Below are positions 1 through 11,900 of a stretch of DNA of 64,000 bases, one piece after another. Location of the stretch: the NCBI GenBank assembly GCA_030068145.1, contig JAPJBO010000449.1, forward strand, positions 1 to 64,000. The letters run 5' to 3'. The DNA is from Diplonema papillatum (taxonomy: Eukaryota; Euglenozoa; Diplonemea; Diplonemida; Diplonemidae). Within the stretch, counting starts at the first letter, position 1. Each line of letters begins with the position of its first letter. The notes below the pieces were generated by a model, which searched no databases, was not told the origin of the DNA, and saw only the letters and a program-made list of their open reading frames with translations. A program made the position numbers and the translations under genes.

Positions 1-3000
1 CCCTCAAGACCAGTCCCTTCCGAAAAGTTGACTCACAGCAAGGCCCCTCAAGACCAGTCCCTTCGGAACAGGTGACTCACAGCAAGGCCTCTCAAGACCA
101 GTCCCTTCGGAACAGGTGGCTCACAGCAAGGCCTCTCAAGACCAGTCCCTTCGGAACAGGTGACTCACAGCAAGGCCTCTCAAGACCAGTCCCTTCGGAA
201 AAGTTGACTCACAGCAAGGCCTCTCAAGACCAGTCCCTTCGGAACAGTTGACTCACAGCAAGGCCTCTCAAGACCAGTCCCTTCGGAAAAGTTGACTCAC
301 AGCAAGGCCTCTCAAGACCAGTCCCTTCGGAAAAGTTGACTCACAGCAAGGCCTCTCAAGACCAGTCCCTTCGGAAAAGTTGACTCACAGCAAGGCCTCT
401 CAAGACCAGTCCCTTCGGAAAAGTTGACTCACAGCAAGGCCTCTCAAGACCAGTCCCTTCGGAAAAGTTGACTCACAGCAAGGCCTCTCAAGACCAGTCC
501 CTTCGGAACAGGTGACTCACAGCAAGGCCTCTCAAGACCAGTCCCTTCGGAACAGGTGACCCACAGCAAGGCCCCTCAAGACCAGTCCCTTCCGAAAAGT
601 TGACTCACAGCAAGGCCTGTCCCTTCGGAAAAGTTGACTCACAGCAAGGCCTCTCAAGACCAGTCCCTTCGGAACAGGTAAGGCCTCTCAAGACCAGTCC
701 CTTCGGAACAGGTGACTCACAGCAAGGCCCCTCAAGACCAGTCCCTTCGGAACAGTTGACTCACAGCAAGGCCTCTCAAGACCAGTCCCTTCGGAACAGG
801 TGACTCACAGCAAGGCCTCTCAAGACCAGTCCCTTCGGAACAGGTGACTCACAGCAAGGCCTCTCAAGACCAGTCCCTTCGGAAAAGTTGACTCACAGCA
901 AGGCCTCTCAAGACCAGTCCCTTCGGAAAAGTTGACTCACAGCAAGGCCTCTCAAGACCAGTCCCTTCGGAAAAGTTGACTCACAGCAAGGCCTCTCAAG
1001 ACCAGTCCCTTCGGAAAAGTTGACTCACAGCAAGGCCTCTCAAGACCAGTCCCTTCGGAAAAGTTGACTCACAGCAAGGCCTCTCAAGACCAGTCCCTTC
1101 GGAAAAGTTGACTCACAGCAAGGCCTCTCAAGACCAGTCCCTTCGGAAAAGTTGACTCACAGCAAGGCCCCTCAAGACCAGTCCCTTCGGAAAAGTTGAC
1201 TCACAGCAAGGCCCCTCAAGACCAGTCCCTTCGGAAAAGTTGACTCACAGCAAGGCCTCTCAAGACCAGTCCCTTCGGAAAAGTTGACTCACAGCAAGGC
1301 CCCTCAAGACCAGTCCCTTCGGAAAAGTTGACTCACAGCAAGGCCTCTCAAGACCAGTCCCTTCGGAAAAGTTGACTCACAGCAAGGCCTCTCAAGACCA
1401 GTCCCTTCGGAAAAGTTGACTCACAGCAAGGCCTCTCAAGACCAGTCCCTTCGGAACAGGTGACCCACAGCAAGGCCCCTCAAGACCAGTCCCTTCCGAA
1501 AAGTTGACTCACAGCAAGGCCTGTCCCTTCGGAAAAGTTGACTCACAGCAAGGCCTCTCAAGACCAGTCCCTTCGGAACAGGTAAGGCCCCTCAAGACCA
1601 GTCCCTTCGGAACAGGTGACTCACAGCAAGGCCCCTCAAGACCAGTCCCTTCGGAAAAGGTGACTCACAGCAAGGCCTCTCAAGACCAGTCCCTTCGGAA
1701 AAGTTGACTCACAGCAAGGCCTCTCAAGACCAGTCCCTTCGGAAAAGTTGACTCACAGCAAGGCCCCTCAAGACCAGTCCCTTCGGAAAAGTTGACTCAC
1801 AGCAAGGCCTCTCAAGACCAGTCCCTTCGGAAAAGTTGACTCACAGCAAGGCCTCTCAAGACCAGTCCCTTCGGAAAAGTTGACTCACAGCAAGGCCTCT
1901 CAAGACCAGTCCCTTCGGAAAAGTTGACTCACAGCAAGGCCTCTCAAGACCAGTCCCTTCGGAAAAGTTGACTCACAGCAAGGCCCTCAAGACCAGTCCC
2001 TTCGGAAAAGTTGACTCACAGCAAGGCCTCTCAAGACCAGTCCCTTCGGAACAGGTGACTCACAGCAAGGCCTCTCAAGACCAGTCCCTTCGGAACAGGT
2101 GACTCACAGCAAGGCCTCTCAAGACCAGTCCCTTCGGAACAGGTGACTCACAGCAAGGCCTCTCAAGACCAGTCCCTTCGGAAAAGTTGACTCACAGCAA
2201 GGCCTCTCAAGACCAGTCCCTTCGGAAAAGTTGACTCACAGCAAGGCCTCTCAAGACCAGTCCCTTCGGAAAAGTTGACTCACAGCAAGGCCTCTCAAGA
2301 CCAGTCCCTTCGGAAAAGTTGACTCACAGCAAGGCCTCTCAAGACCAGTCCCTTCGGAACAGGTGACTCACAGCAAGGCCCCTCAAGACCAGTCCCTTCG
2401 GAAAAGTTGACTCACAGCAAGGCCTGACCAGTCCCTTCGGAAAAGTTGACTCACAGCAAGGCCTCTCAAGACCAGTCCCTTCGGAAAAGTTGACTCACAG
2501 CAAGGCCTCTCAAGACCAGTCCCTTCGGAACAGGTGACTCACAGCAAGGCCTCTCAAGACCAGTCCCTTCGGAACAGGTGACTCACAGCAAGGCCTCTCA
2601 AGACCAGTCCCTTCGGAACAGGTGACTCACAGCAAGGCCTCTCAAGACCAGTCCCTTCGGAACAGGTGACTCACAGCAAGGCCTCTCAAGACCAGTCCCT
2701 TCGGAACAGGTGACTCACAGCAAGGCCTCTCAAGACCAGTCCCTTCGGAAAAGTTGACTCACAGCAAGGCCTCTCAAGACCAGTCCCTTCGGAAAAGTTG
2801 ACTCACAGCAAGGCCTCTCAAGACCAGTCCCTTCGGAAAAGTTGACTCACAGCAAGGCCCCTCAAGACCAGTCCCTTCGGAAAAGTTGACTCACAGCAAG
2901 GCCTCTCAAGACCAGTCCCTTCGGAACAGGTGACTCACAGCAAGGCCTCTCAAGACCAGTCCCTTCGGAACAGGTGACCCACAGCAAGGCCCCTCAAGAC

Positions 3001-3060
3001 CAGTCCCTTCCGAAAAGTTGACTCACAGCAAGGCCTCTCAAGACCAGTCCCTTCGGAAAA
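1..3060. repeat. 44-bp satellite array, about 69 copies
   Basis: The stretch is a head-to-tail array with a 44-bp period: the first GTTGACTCAC starts at 27 and the next equivalent position is 71. Every regular unit contains TGACTCACAGCAAGGC followed by a CAAGACCAGTCCCTTCGG core. Two unit types alternate irregularly, one ending AAAAGT and one ending ACAGGT just before TGAC. Smaller variants are CCCCTC versus CCTCTC and a rare TTCCG replacing TTCGG. The array starts before the window, so its full length is unknown. Short open frames through it arise only because the repeat lacks stop codons in one phase, so I do not call genes. It could be pericentromeric, subtelomeric or an interstitial minisatellite. 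Confidence 0.97.
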
Positions 3061-3393
3061 GTTGACTCACAACAAGCACTCTGCAGACCACTCCTCTCGG
3101 AAAAGTTGACTCACAACAAGGCCTCCGGAAACCGGTCCGGCTTCGGAAAAGTTGACCCTCTGAAGACTAGTCCTTTCGGAAAAGTCGACTCACAACGAGG
3201 CCTCTGGAAACCGGTCCCTTCGCAACAAGGGTCTTTGAAGACCAGTCCCTTCGGAAAAGTTGTCTCACATGAAGGACTCTGATGACGAGTCCTTCAAAAT
3301 AGTTAACTCACATCAAGGTCTCAAGAGCAGGCCCTGCAAGAAAGTGGGCTTGCATCAAGGCCGGCAAAGACACACTCAGAACAGTTGACCCAC
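3061..3393. repeat. diverged edge of the 44-bp satellite
   Basis: Recognisable but decayed units continue past the regular array, with GTTGACTCACAACAAG, CGGAAAAGTTGAC and GTTAACTCACATCAAGG spaced near the 44-bp period. Substitutions and indels increase steadily towards 3390. This is the usual picture at the border of a satellite that is homogenised internally but not at its edge. Confidence 0.85.
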
Positions 3394-3418
3394 TTTTGTC
3401 AAATCTTCTTCGAAGGAA

Positions 3419-3447
3419 ATGAGAGAAAGAGAGAGAGAGATAGAGAA
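3419..3447. repeat. GA-rich simple repeat
   Basis: A purine tract of GAGAGAAAGAGAGAGAGAGA type lies just outside the satellite edge. A second shorter GA tract is at about 3551-3566. Confidence 0.8.
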
Positions 3448-3742
3448 CACAGAACAGCCAGTCAAAGGTAGTCACACCCAGGGCCTACCTCCAGGGACTC
3501 GCCACCCACCTGTATGTGTTCTAGCACCAAGCTGACCTTTTCGTTGTGAGGAAGAGAGAGAGAAAAAGAACGGGGCGCAAAAGGCAGGGAAGAAGAATGG
3601 GTATGGTGGAAGCCGAGACATACACAGGCCTCCAACCGGTCAGGGCGACTAGAAAAATACTCGAGGGGCTGCCCGGTGCATATTTCGGAGGCTAGAGAGG
3701 GGAGAGGAGCAACAGAACTACAACGCGTGTTTTTTCGTGAAC

Positions 3743-3880
3743 GCTTACACTCCGCCCAGCACAACCCCCAGATTTAGCTGTGTTTCGTGTGGGCTACAGA
3801 CTGTTTCATGTATTAAGTGGTCGGTTTTTTCTGTTCTAATTCTTTTTGCATGAGGCAGCCTCCTCGAGTATTGTCTACAA
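3743..3880. repeat. dispersed repeat, copy A
   Basis: The segment GCTTACAC...CCCAGATTTAGCTGTGTTTCGTGTGGGCTACAG recurs near 41579-41640 with few changes (for example AGCTG versus ACCTG). A second homologous block follows in both places: GGCAGCCTCCTCGAGTATT here, GGCAGTCTCCTCAAGCATT there, each followed by CTACAAA. The two copies lie 38 kb apart in the same orientation and look like diverged copies of a short interspersed element. Confidence 0.7.
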
Positions 3881-4389
3881 ATGCGGGCGTATTCGAAATG
3901 AAAATGGTTGATCCCGCTGTCCAGCTTTCCGGGGGATTGCAGCTGCTACTACACCGTGCAGGGGCAGCAGCGCTAGACGCATACAAGTGCTGGTTTGTGA
4001 GGAAGAACTGCTTGATGTTAGCCAAATCGTACATATCGGTGTCACACATTTTTTTAGTGTTATTTGTGGATTAGATTACATTTTTTTAGCGTTATTTTTT
4101 GTTTAAGAGTTTCTTCGCAAAGCGGTACATAGCAAAAAGGTTGTGACACCAAAATGGAAATATAGGATATAGGGTAGGGCTTGTGTATGGGCCTGTTGGA
4201 TAACACCATGCGAAATATATATTCCCTCCAGGAAATAACAGGGACCTTTTCCCCCCGATAGGATTTTCGGCAACAAGCCGAAAGGCGAGAGAGAAAACAT
4301 CCCGGGGGAATTGCAAGAACGTGCTTGGAATGGGTATGTGCTCAACACCACACTGTTCCATCTGCACCGTGTTTCGGTCCTTTAAGCCA

Positions 4390-4487
4390 CGGACACATAA
4401 GGCGGACCATCATCAGCGCGGAACCTGAGTGTCTGCAGACAGGACAGCGGTGTGAGTCTGGTTTGTCAGGCGGCTGTTCGTAGCTCG
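4390..4487. repeat. 98-bp dispersed repeat, copy 1
   Basis: These 98 bases are repeated at 7406-7503 with a single difference (GGCGGACC here, GGCGGGCC there). The flanks are unrelated. The element contains the perfect 12-bp palindrome TGTCTGCAGACA (4430-4441). Read on the minus strand it stays open and encodes a CPVCRHSG-containing peptide in both copies, within ORFs of 110 and 198 codons. It may be a SINE/MITE-like element, a structured RNA or a recently duplicated exon. Confidence 0.85.
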
Positions 4488-5959
4488 TCACAGCCAGGAC
4501 CACCCGTGCTACTACAAAACATCCCGGGGGAGGGCAATTGCCCTGTTCTTTCCTGGAGGAACGGTATTTTTCCCCGGCTGGCTGACTTTTATTCCCAATT
4601 ACGTCTCCTGTACGTACACTGCTCGGTTCGCACTTGCTTTGGCAAATATTCTGCTCTGTCTTTCTTGTGTGCATTTCACGAACTGGGTTTAGGTGGGTTT
4701 CAACCTCACGTCTTCACAACCAAGGTTAAGTGCGCAAATGGCTGTCAGCCGAAGCTGGTGAAACATTGGTGCAAAAGTCCGCCGGCCGGGAAGTTTTTTT
4801 TTTTTTTCATGTATCTGTCGGTCTCGATGGACGATATGTCGTGTGACCTTTTGTTTGTTTGGAAGGGAGTTCTGATGAGACATGCTCCAAGAGGTTCTTC
4901 AGCTGCATTTCTTTTTTTTTTTGCTTGGTGCACACTATGTGGTGGGTGGGTGGCTGGGATAGAAAGCTTTACTGTATCGGGCTAGACTTTACTCATGCTT
5001 AGACCAGGCCACTCTGCTGCCTTTCCGCTGGATTCTTGGTAGCAGTCCTGTTCGCATGGCTCTTTGGAAATAAGCACAACCTTAAACTACACCTAGCACA
5101 GGTCCAGGTGGCATTTGCATCTCCATCATGATAGTACGACTACACTCGCTCGTATAAACAAAGCGAGGCAACTTCACCAGGGTGAAATGGTAGAATTGCC
5201 CAACGATGGGCCCACAAAACATTGACTCTAAAAAAAGTTCGAAGTGCGGGTTTGGGGGGATTTGGGCCGTAGTAGGATTTGGGCCAGAAAAAAATAACTT
5301 CTTTCCTGACCCATCATGGAAACCACCGTAGAGCGAGGTCACCCATGGCGGGAGACCTGCTGTACACACAGGCCCATCAGGAGGAGGGGTCACAGGCCGA
5401 TGGATGGAAGGATGGATCTTAACAAAATCGCCGGGGGGTCAGGAAATATTCGGAGGTGCCGCTTACTGCATGCTTCGACACAGGCAAGGGGGGATTTGCA
5501 AGAACATGCGTGCAAGCTGGAATGTGACAATATGCGAATTAAACTCCGCAGAGCACATGCACGAGTTGGACATAGAGTTGCTGTGCAGCGCCGATAGGTT
5601 GATGTACGAAAGGAAAGGGGCAGAGGGGAATGTCTGGTGACAAAGTGTAAGTCACCTACATGGAACATGGTGAAAAAAAAAGGAGGGAGGGACTCGGTAA
5701 CAGACGGGAGGGAAGGGGGGTCATTGTCATTGGTATGGGTTTGTGGAACTACGAAGGATAAGAAGGGTTGGGGATATCCAAAATAATAGTCGGGTAGACG
5801 CTCTCAGGGGGAAGGGAGGGGACACAAGGATGAGTATTTCATTTTGTGATAATTAGAATGTGTGATACTTTTTGTACTATTATTATAATAGCTATTTTGT
5901 TGCAAAGTGAAAACTGGCATTTTGGCCAGCCTGGCAGGGGAGTACAGCAGATTTCCAAT

Positions 5960-6150
5960 GCGATTCTGGGAACACCTTGGTACACCTCGGAAAATTCCCG
6001 GAACACCTTGAAATATATTTCCGGAATATCCCCGGAACTCCCCAAAACATCGCCGGAACTCCTCAGGACATACTCGGAACATCTCCGGAGCACCTTAAAG
6101 CATCTCCGGAACATCCCCAGAACACCTTGGGACATCCACATTCCCGGACT
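5960..6150. repeat. degenerate GGAACACC/CCGGAACATC minisatellite
   Basis: Repeated variants of CCGGAACACCTT, CCGGAACTCC and CCGGAACATCC follow one another with irregular spacing of about 15-30 bp. Examples lie near 5970, 6000, 6030, 6055, 6080, 6110 and 6120. ORFs through it on both strands are composed of the same low-complexity residues and I regard them as spurious. Confidence 0.7.
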
Positions 6151-7405
6151 TTGGAGCACGGCTCGTAGTTTAATCTAAACACTAAACGTTTATTGTTTAG
6201 ACACACAGAACACGACCTTTCCCTCATGTTTGATGCTAGCATCAAATCTTCGAAGAAGACGTTAAATAGAGAAAACGCAAAAGGGAAAAGAGAGTGGAAG
6301 ACTCTGTTTAGGACCCTTGTCTGTATTTTTTTCCCGTATTATTTTTTCACCATTTGAAAGAGAGCTGTCCTTTCAGGGGGGGTTTTCAGTCCTGTTCTGG
6401 TGAGCACAATTTCTGTGGTTCGATTCCTTCGTTGGTTTTAAAAAAAGGGGTGTGGGGATTTGGGTCATAACCAACTGACACGAGACACTAAGTGTTTCCG
6501 AGGGGGCAAAACAGTCAAACGCTGCGGTTGACCAACTTCTCCCATGTTGTATCCCTGCTTTCGTCTTCGGGTTAGGAACCTTGTCAACGCGCCTACATCC
6601 GTCTTTTTCGCTTTCGGAGTCATGCACGCTCTGCAGTGCTGCCATGCGAATTACCACACTGAAGGGAGGTGCCAGTTGTCGTAAAAGGCAACAACAATGC
6701 TTCCTCGGATCAGGAACGAGTCTCTGTGGTCTCTACGATTGCATTCGCCGGCACAATGCCGCACAGGCTGGCCGTTTCTGGCGGAGAAACAGTCTCTACA
6801 GTTGCACTTTCAATGCCGCGCAGCCGACCATTTTCGCAGGCACAATGCCACACAGGACCGAACCACTTTGCAGTGCAATGCCCTTCCTCCATGTCTTATG
6901 AAGGAAAACCAGATAGCGGATAAGCCGCGAAATTTGTTACTGAACCTGCTACCGGAAGAACACGCGCCGACAGAGATCCACGCTCCGCAGAAACAAAAGG
7001 GCGAAGAAATCCGACAGGCGACCTAAGCCCCATTACTTTCTAGTTCCCCTCCCAAATCGGCACAAAGCGGCCCAGTAAAGCCGGCTCGGTGAGCGGCCAG
7101 TTTAGAACCACGGTCCAGCAGTGGGCCGGCAGAAAGGAAGGTGCCTGATGTAAAAAAAGAATAGGCGAGTGTTTGTTTGTACGTGCCGCCGGGAAGAAAA
7201 TCGCTAATCCGATTGTACTCTGCTGGTTTGCATGCTGCTGCTGGAAGTGCGTCGCGATGTCTATGGGTTTTTTGGTTTTGGACACTGCCGGGAAATGCCT
7301 AAACCACAAACAGCTGAAAAATAAAAGTGGTAGCGCATGCGGGTATGTGTGTCGGTCTGAGCATGGACTGCCACTCGGGTGTGGAAGGCGGTAAAAGCCG
7401 AAACG

Positions 7406-7503
7406 CGGACACATAAGGCGGGCCATCATCAGCGCGGAACCTGAGTGTCTGCAGACAGGACAGCGGTGTGAGTCTGGTTTGTCAGGCGGCTGTTCGTAGC
7501 TCG
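7406..7503. repeat. 98-bp dispersed repeat, copy 2
   Basis: This copy is identical to 4390-4487 except for one base and includes the TGTCTGCAGACA palindrome (7446-7457). It lies 3.0 kb from copy 1 in the same orientation. It is followed directly by a C/G-rich stretch and a T tract that are not shared with copy 1. Confidence 0.85.
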
Positions 7504-8381
7504 CAGAGTAGTAGCGCGGGGGGGCGGGCGAGTTCCCTTTTTTTTTAGAGTTAAAGTTCGCTTCCTGCCAAGCCCAAAAAAGTTCAAACCCCCGTTCAAA
7601 AGCAAGATTCCGCTGCCCGATGTGCCACAGTGACAATCGGACGCGTAGAAAGCAGACCAGGCACGAACGTGAAGAGAGTGATGATTGAACCGTTGCGCAA
7701 AGCAGACCAGTGACATGAATGAGGTACGTGATACGTGATTGTCATCATATGTGATCCACTGCTCTCCTTCTCGCGCATGGCAGACGTAATTTCGGCCTGC
7801 AGCGCGTTATGCCCAGTCGAGCTTGTCGCTGCTTGTTGCGTCGAGGTCCAGCGCGTCGGCAGGGTCTCCCTGCCGGCAGGGGGTCCTGGGGAACTGGGGT
7901 TGGAAGTCGGCGAGTCTTTCATCATCTGGTACCTTGCCATGGGCCCAGCATTCTGTCTCTGGTCGGTCGTGTCCTAGAAGGGCTGCTAAGGACGTTTTCC
8001 CCCAGCCGAGGCTCAGATGACCTATGCAAACCCTTAAGTATGTCACCCCCCTTGAGTATGTCACCTCCCAGCGGACTTTTGCAGGGTGACATGTACACGG
8101 GGGTGTAGGGGACCCGCATGACCGTGAGGTCACGTCCGTTCAACACGTGGTTCGGTAGTTACAGCACTTGGGATCCCTTCTGTTCTTTGTCGGGCAGCAT
8201 CGTCGAGCATTTCCTTTCAAGCTGACGCTTATGTAAAAAAGGCTACCGACCCGAGTGGGTAATGTATCGCGTTCTGGTATGATGCTGTGCCCCCCTTTTC
8301 TCCCCTTGTCACAGATGGCGACAGTATCGGACTTGCCGTGGGCCCAAAGCTATTGGGTTTTAGAATCGTTTTATCGACGAT

Positions 8382-8493
8382 TATCGGCCGGATAACGATA
8401 ATGCATTCTCGGCCAACAAGAGAGAGACAGAAGGTTTTTTGAGCAGATAATAGGCCGATACTAATCGGACAATCTAATTAAAAATTATCGGCC
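8382..8493. other. cluster of TATCGGCC motifs in AT-rich DNA
   Basis: The octamer TATCGGCC occurs at 8382-8389 and 8486-8493 and as its complement GGCCGATA at 8453-8460. Partial variants (TCTCGGCC, TAATCGG, GGATAACGATAA) lie between them. Several can pair with each other. Function is unknown; candidates are the subterminal motifs of a decayed DNA transposon or clustered protein-binding sites. Confidence 0.45.
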
Positions 8494-8999
8494 AATTATT
8501 GGCTGTAATCGGTTTAAGAAACCGGCGAATACCCGATAACAGGTCGATCGGTGTGACCCACCGAAGAGGTTTCCTGCAGCTACCCTCGTTGACCACCCAA
8601 GACGTTTCCCCAGTTTGCTTCAGGTTGGTCCCTGATGGCTGGATCCATAATTTGTTACTGTTGCCATCTGTCTTTTGCTTAAAGAAGCTAGTGTCTTCAA
8701 GTCGGTTGAGAGTTGAGGTGGAGCGGGTGTCATTTTTTTTGCGAACGCAGTGTCTATTTTCGCAACGCGGGAGAAAAGGGCTCTTGTTTTTATTTCCCCG
8801 ACTTTCCTCTTTTTGCAACTGGCGGCCCCCTCGAATGTTTCATCGAAAGCCCCCTGCCGGTTTCACTCCAACAAAAGACAGGCCCATCTGTTCTTTGTGC
8901 ACACCAAAACTCTCCTCCTTGTTAAGTTTCACGTAGTACGCTGCTATCTACGACTTCTTGGCACCAACAATGGATTGTAAACACCAAAGACGGTTGAAC

Positions 9000-11900
9000 T
9001 TACACCTTGGTGCTTGGGCTTGCCTTCACAGGGCTTGTTTTTGCGTCCGGGTTTGGACCGGCGGTGGTGTCCCCCTTTTCCTCTGCGATTGCCGGCGGTT
9101 CGTAAGTTGACGGGGTCTCTTTCAGTTCCGCCCCTGAGTTCGATGCCTTCCGCACCAGCCCGGAAGACTTTCGCAGCGGTTCCTCGCAATCGTCGTCAGA
9201 CGTGCCTTCGTAGGCGCTCCCGTTAAGCTCCACGTCGTCGTCGAAGTCGTCATCGTCGAAAATTATCGACTTCATGTTCGGCTTCCCCTGCCGGTTCCGC
9301 ATGATGTAGTACGCCCCAACCACGCACAGCGCGCAGACGACCAAAACGATGCCGGTGATGAGCAATCCCCAGAACGTGCTCCGGCTGTCGCCACCTGCGT
9401 CCGCGGCCGCTTGCTGCTCCGCCGGGGTCGTCGCATTCGTCGCATTCCAGTCGTCTGAGCCGTCATCGGAGGTGTCCATGATCGGTGTGTTCGGAGCGGC
9501 GGGTATCGGAGAATCCGTTTCCGGTGCGAGCGTCGCGTTCGTGGCCGGTGGTTCGGTTTCACGTCGACGGACCAACACGACCTCATCGAGCGGGTCAGGC
9601 ATCCAGCTTGGTTGGTGGTGCGCGATCCAACCGCCGTCGGCGTTCCACGTCTCCCCCCACATTTTTTCGTAGCGACCGTTGACCATCAGCTCGACCTTCT
9701 CAACGATGTATCCATCATCTGTGTGTGCTCGCAGCGCACGCGCCGTCACCTTCGTCAAGTTCTCGACCGGGAACGGGCACGTGTGGGATTCAATAATCCA
9801 CGCCGACCCAACGAGCGGATCGTAGATGACACCGGCGTAGTGAACTTCCTCTTCGGAGTGGAAGTAAACGGTGATCAGGTTCGTCGTCTCGGCGAACTGC
9901 TCCGTGGCGGTAATCCACAACGTCTTGATCGTGTTGGCGACTTTCCCTGGGTGGGTATCGAACCACTCTGAGTCAATATGGCTCATGTCCACAGCTGCAG
10001 CTACGCCACCAGCTTCCACAACGTCCGGTGCCATCATGGAACTCCATCCACCTTTCTTGTACACGTCTACTGACGACACACGCCATGCGTCATTGTCTGT
10101 CCCATTGTACACCAAGCTAATATGAGACACCTTATTAAATACTGAGAAGTTCCCAGCCACCGTCCACCATTCACCCACAGATGGACGATCAACTGTCGCT
10201 ACCAATACGCTCTCATCGTAAGAATGCATGTAGACCGAGAACTTGTCCGTACTGCCCGCATCAGCGTCGTTGGCCGTTCGAATGCGGATACAATTAGGAT
10301 GCGGTGAAAGTACAACCTCATCTAAACGGTCCGGCATCCAACCGGCTTGCACGTGCGAGATCCACCCACCGTAGTTCTGCCAAGTCTGGCCCCACAGCAG
10401 CGTGTAAGTTCCATCCTCCTGCAGCAGTTCAACCTGCTTCACAATGTAGCCATCATTCGAAGCCCGCAACGCTCTGGCAGTCACCATGCGGAGCTCTCCG
10501 ACAGGGAACGGACAGTTCGTGGCTGTGATGGTCCACTCAGATCCCTTCTTGGGGTCGTAAATCACACCAGCATAGTGAACCTGGCGTTCCGAGTGGTAGA
10601 AGATCGTGATGATGTTCGTGGTCTCCGACCACTCCACAGTGTCCGTCGTCCACCTCGTCGTGACCGTGTTGACTTGCAACCTGGCACCCATGTCAAACCA
10701 TTCCGAGTCAATGTGCCCCGCAGTGATAGTCGACACCTCCGGCAATCCAGCTTCTCCTGCTTCAATTGCGTCGGGGCAACTGAGCTGCATCCAGTTACCG
10801 TCCATGTACGCCTCCACGTGGGATACCTGCCAATCGTCATCATTGGTCCCATTGTACACCAAGCTGATGTGTGCCAGCTCACTCACCGAATCGAAAAAGT
10901 CCACGTTGAAAGCCATGACAGATCCCACGGAAGGGCTGTAAACAGTTGCAACCAGGGTGCTCTCACGGTATGTGTGCATGTATACGGAGAACTTGTCAGT
11001 GCTTCCCGCTGCTGCGTCGCTGGATGTGGTGATGCGCAACAACGCTTTCCTCAGCGTAAAAACACACTCGTGCAAAGGATCAGGCATCCAATCTTTTTGC
11101 ACGTGGGTGATCCATCCCCCGTAGGCTTGCCAAGTCTGGCCCCACAACTTCGTGTATACTCCATTCTGCACCAGCTCAACCTTCTCCAGAATGTAACCAT
11201 CGTCCGACGCGCGCAACGCCCGGGCAGTCACCATGAGGAGTTTTTCGACAGGGAACGGGCAATTGGTGGCCTCGATGGTCCATGTCGACCCTTGTTTTGG
11301 ATCGTAGATTGCACCGGCATACTGAACCTGATCTTGCGAGTGGTAGTAGATGGCAATGATGTTCGTCGTCTCCGCCCATAGATCGGTAGAGGTCGTCCAC
11401 TTCGTTGTGATCGTGTTCACCTGCTTCTTTTCACCGAAGTCAAACCACTCCGAGTCGATGTGGCCGGGTGTGATGATCGAAACAGCACGTTGCCCCGCCT
11501 CGGCAGCTTCCATAGCATCAGGACACGAGTAGTTCTCCCACCCATCCTTCGTGTAGATTTCCACGAGCGACACCCACCAATCATCGTCCACAGTGGTGTC
11601 GTTGTACACAAGGCTGATGTGCGCCAGCTCGTCAAGCCCATCAAAGTCCAGGTCGAGCAGCAGCACCTCCCCTGCGGATGGGCTGTCTATCATTCCCACC
11701 AGTTCGCTCCAATGGTACGAGTGCATGTAGACCGAGAACTTCGCAGTGCTGCCGGCATCAGCGGCGCCATCCGTGGTGATGCGCAGCAACACTTTGCGCA
11801 TTGTCAAAACAATCTCATCCAAACGATCCGGCATCCAACCAGCCTGTACATGTGAAATCCATCCTCCGTATGCCTGCCAGTGCACACCCCACAGCTTCAA

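Larger units (their letters stand above)
3448..8999. other. gene-poor region with short repeats
   Basis: I find no convincing gene here. Open frames are short, overlap on both strands and mostly begin at non-ATG codons. Long T runs occur (about 4796-4808 and 4910-4921). The region holds the dispersed repeats listed separately and a degenerate minisatellite. Downstream non-coding sequence of the giant gene that ends at 9000 must lie at its right end. I see no tRNA or rRNA. Confidence 0.6.

Noticed and set aside
600-1707. 67-codon frames inside the satellite (600-803, 1504-1707)
   Set aside because: They start at TTG and consist only of the translated repeat. The two share sequence because of the 904-bp higher-order duplication.
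1-3060. CRISPR array
   Set aside because: Units are contiguous 44-bp tandem repeats with no unique spacers, and the genomic context is eukaryotic.
7040-7636. 198-codon minus-strand frame containing the 98-bp repeat
   Set aside because: No ATG-supported start, no recognisable domain, and flanks unlike the other copy. I kept the repeat and not the gene.
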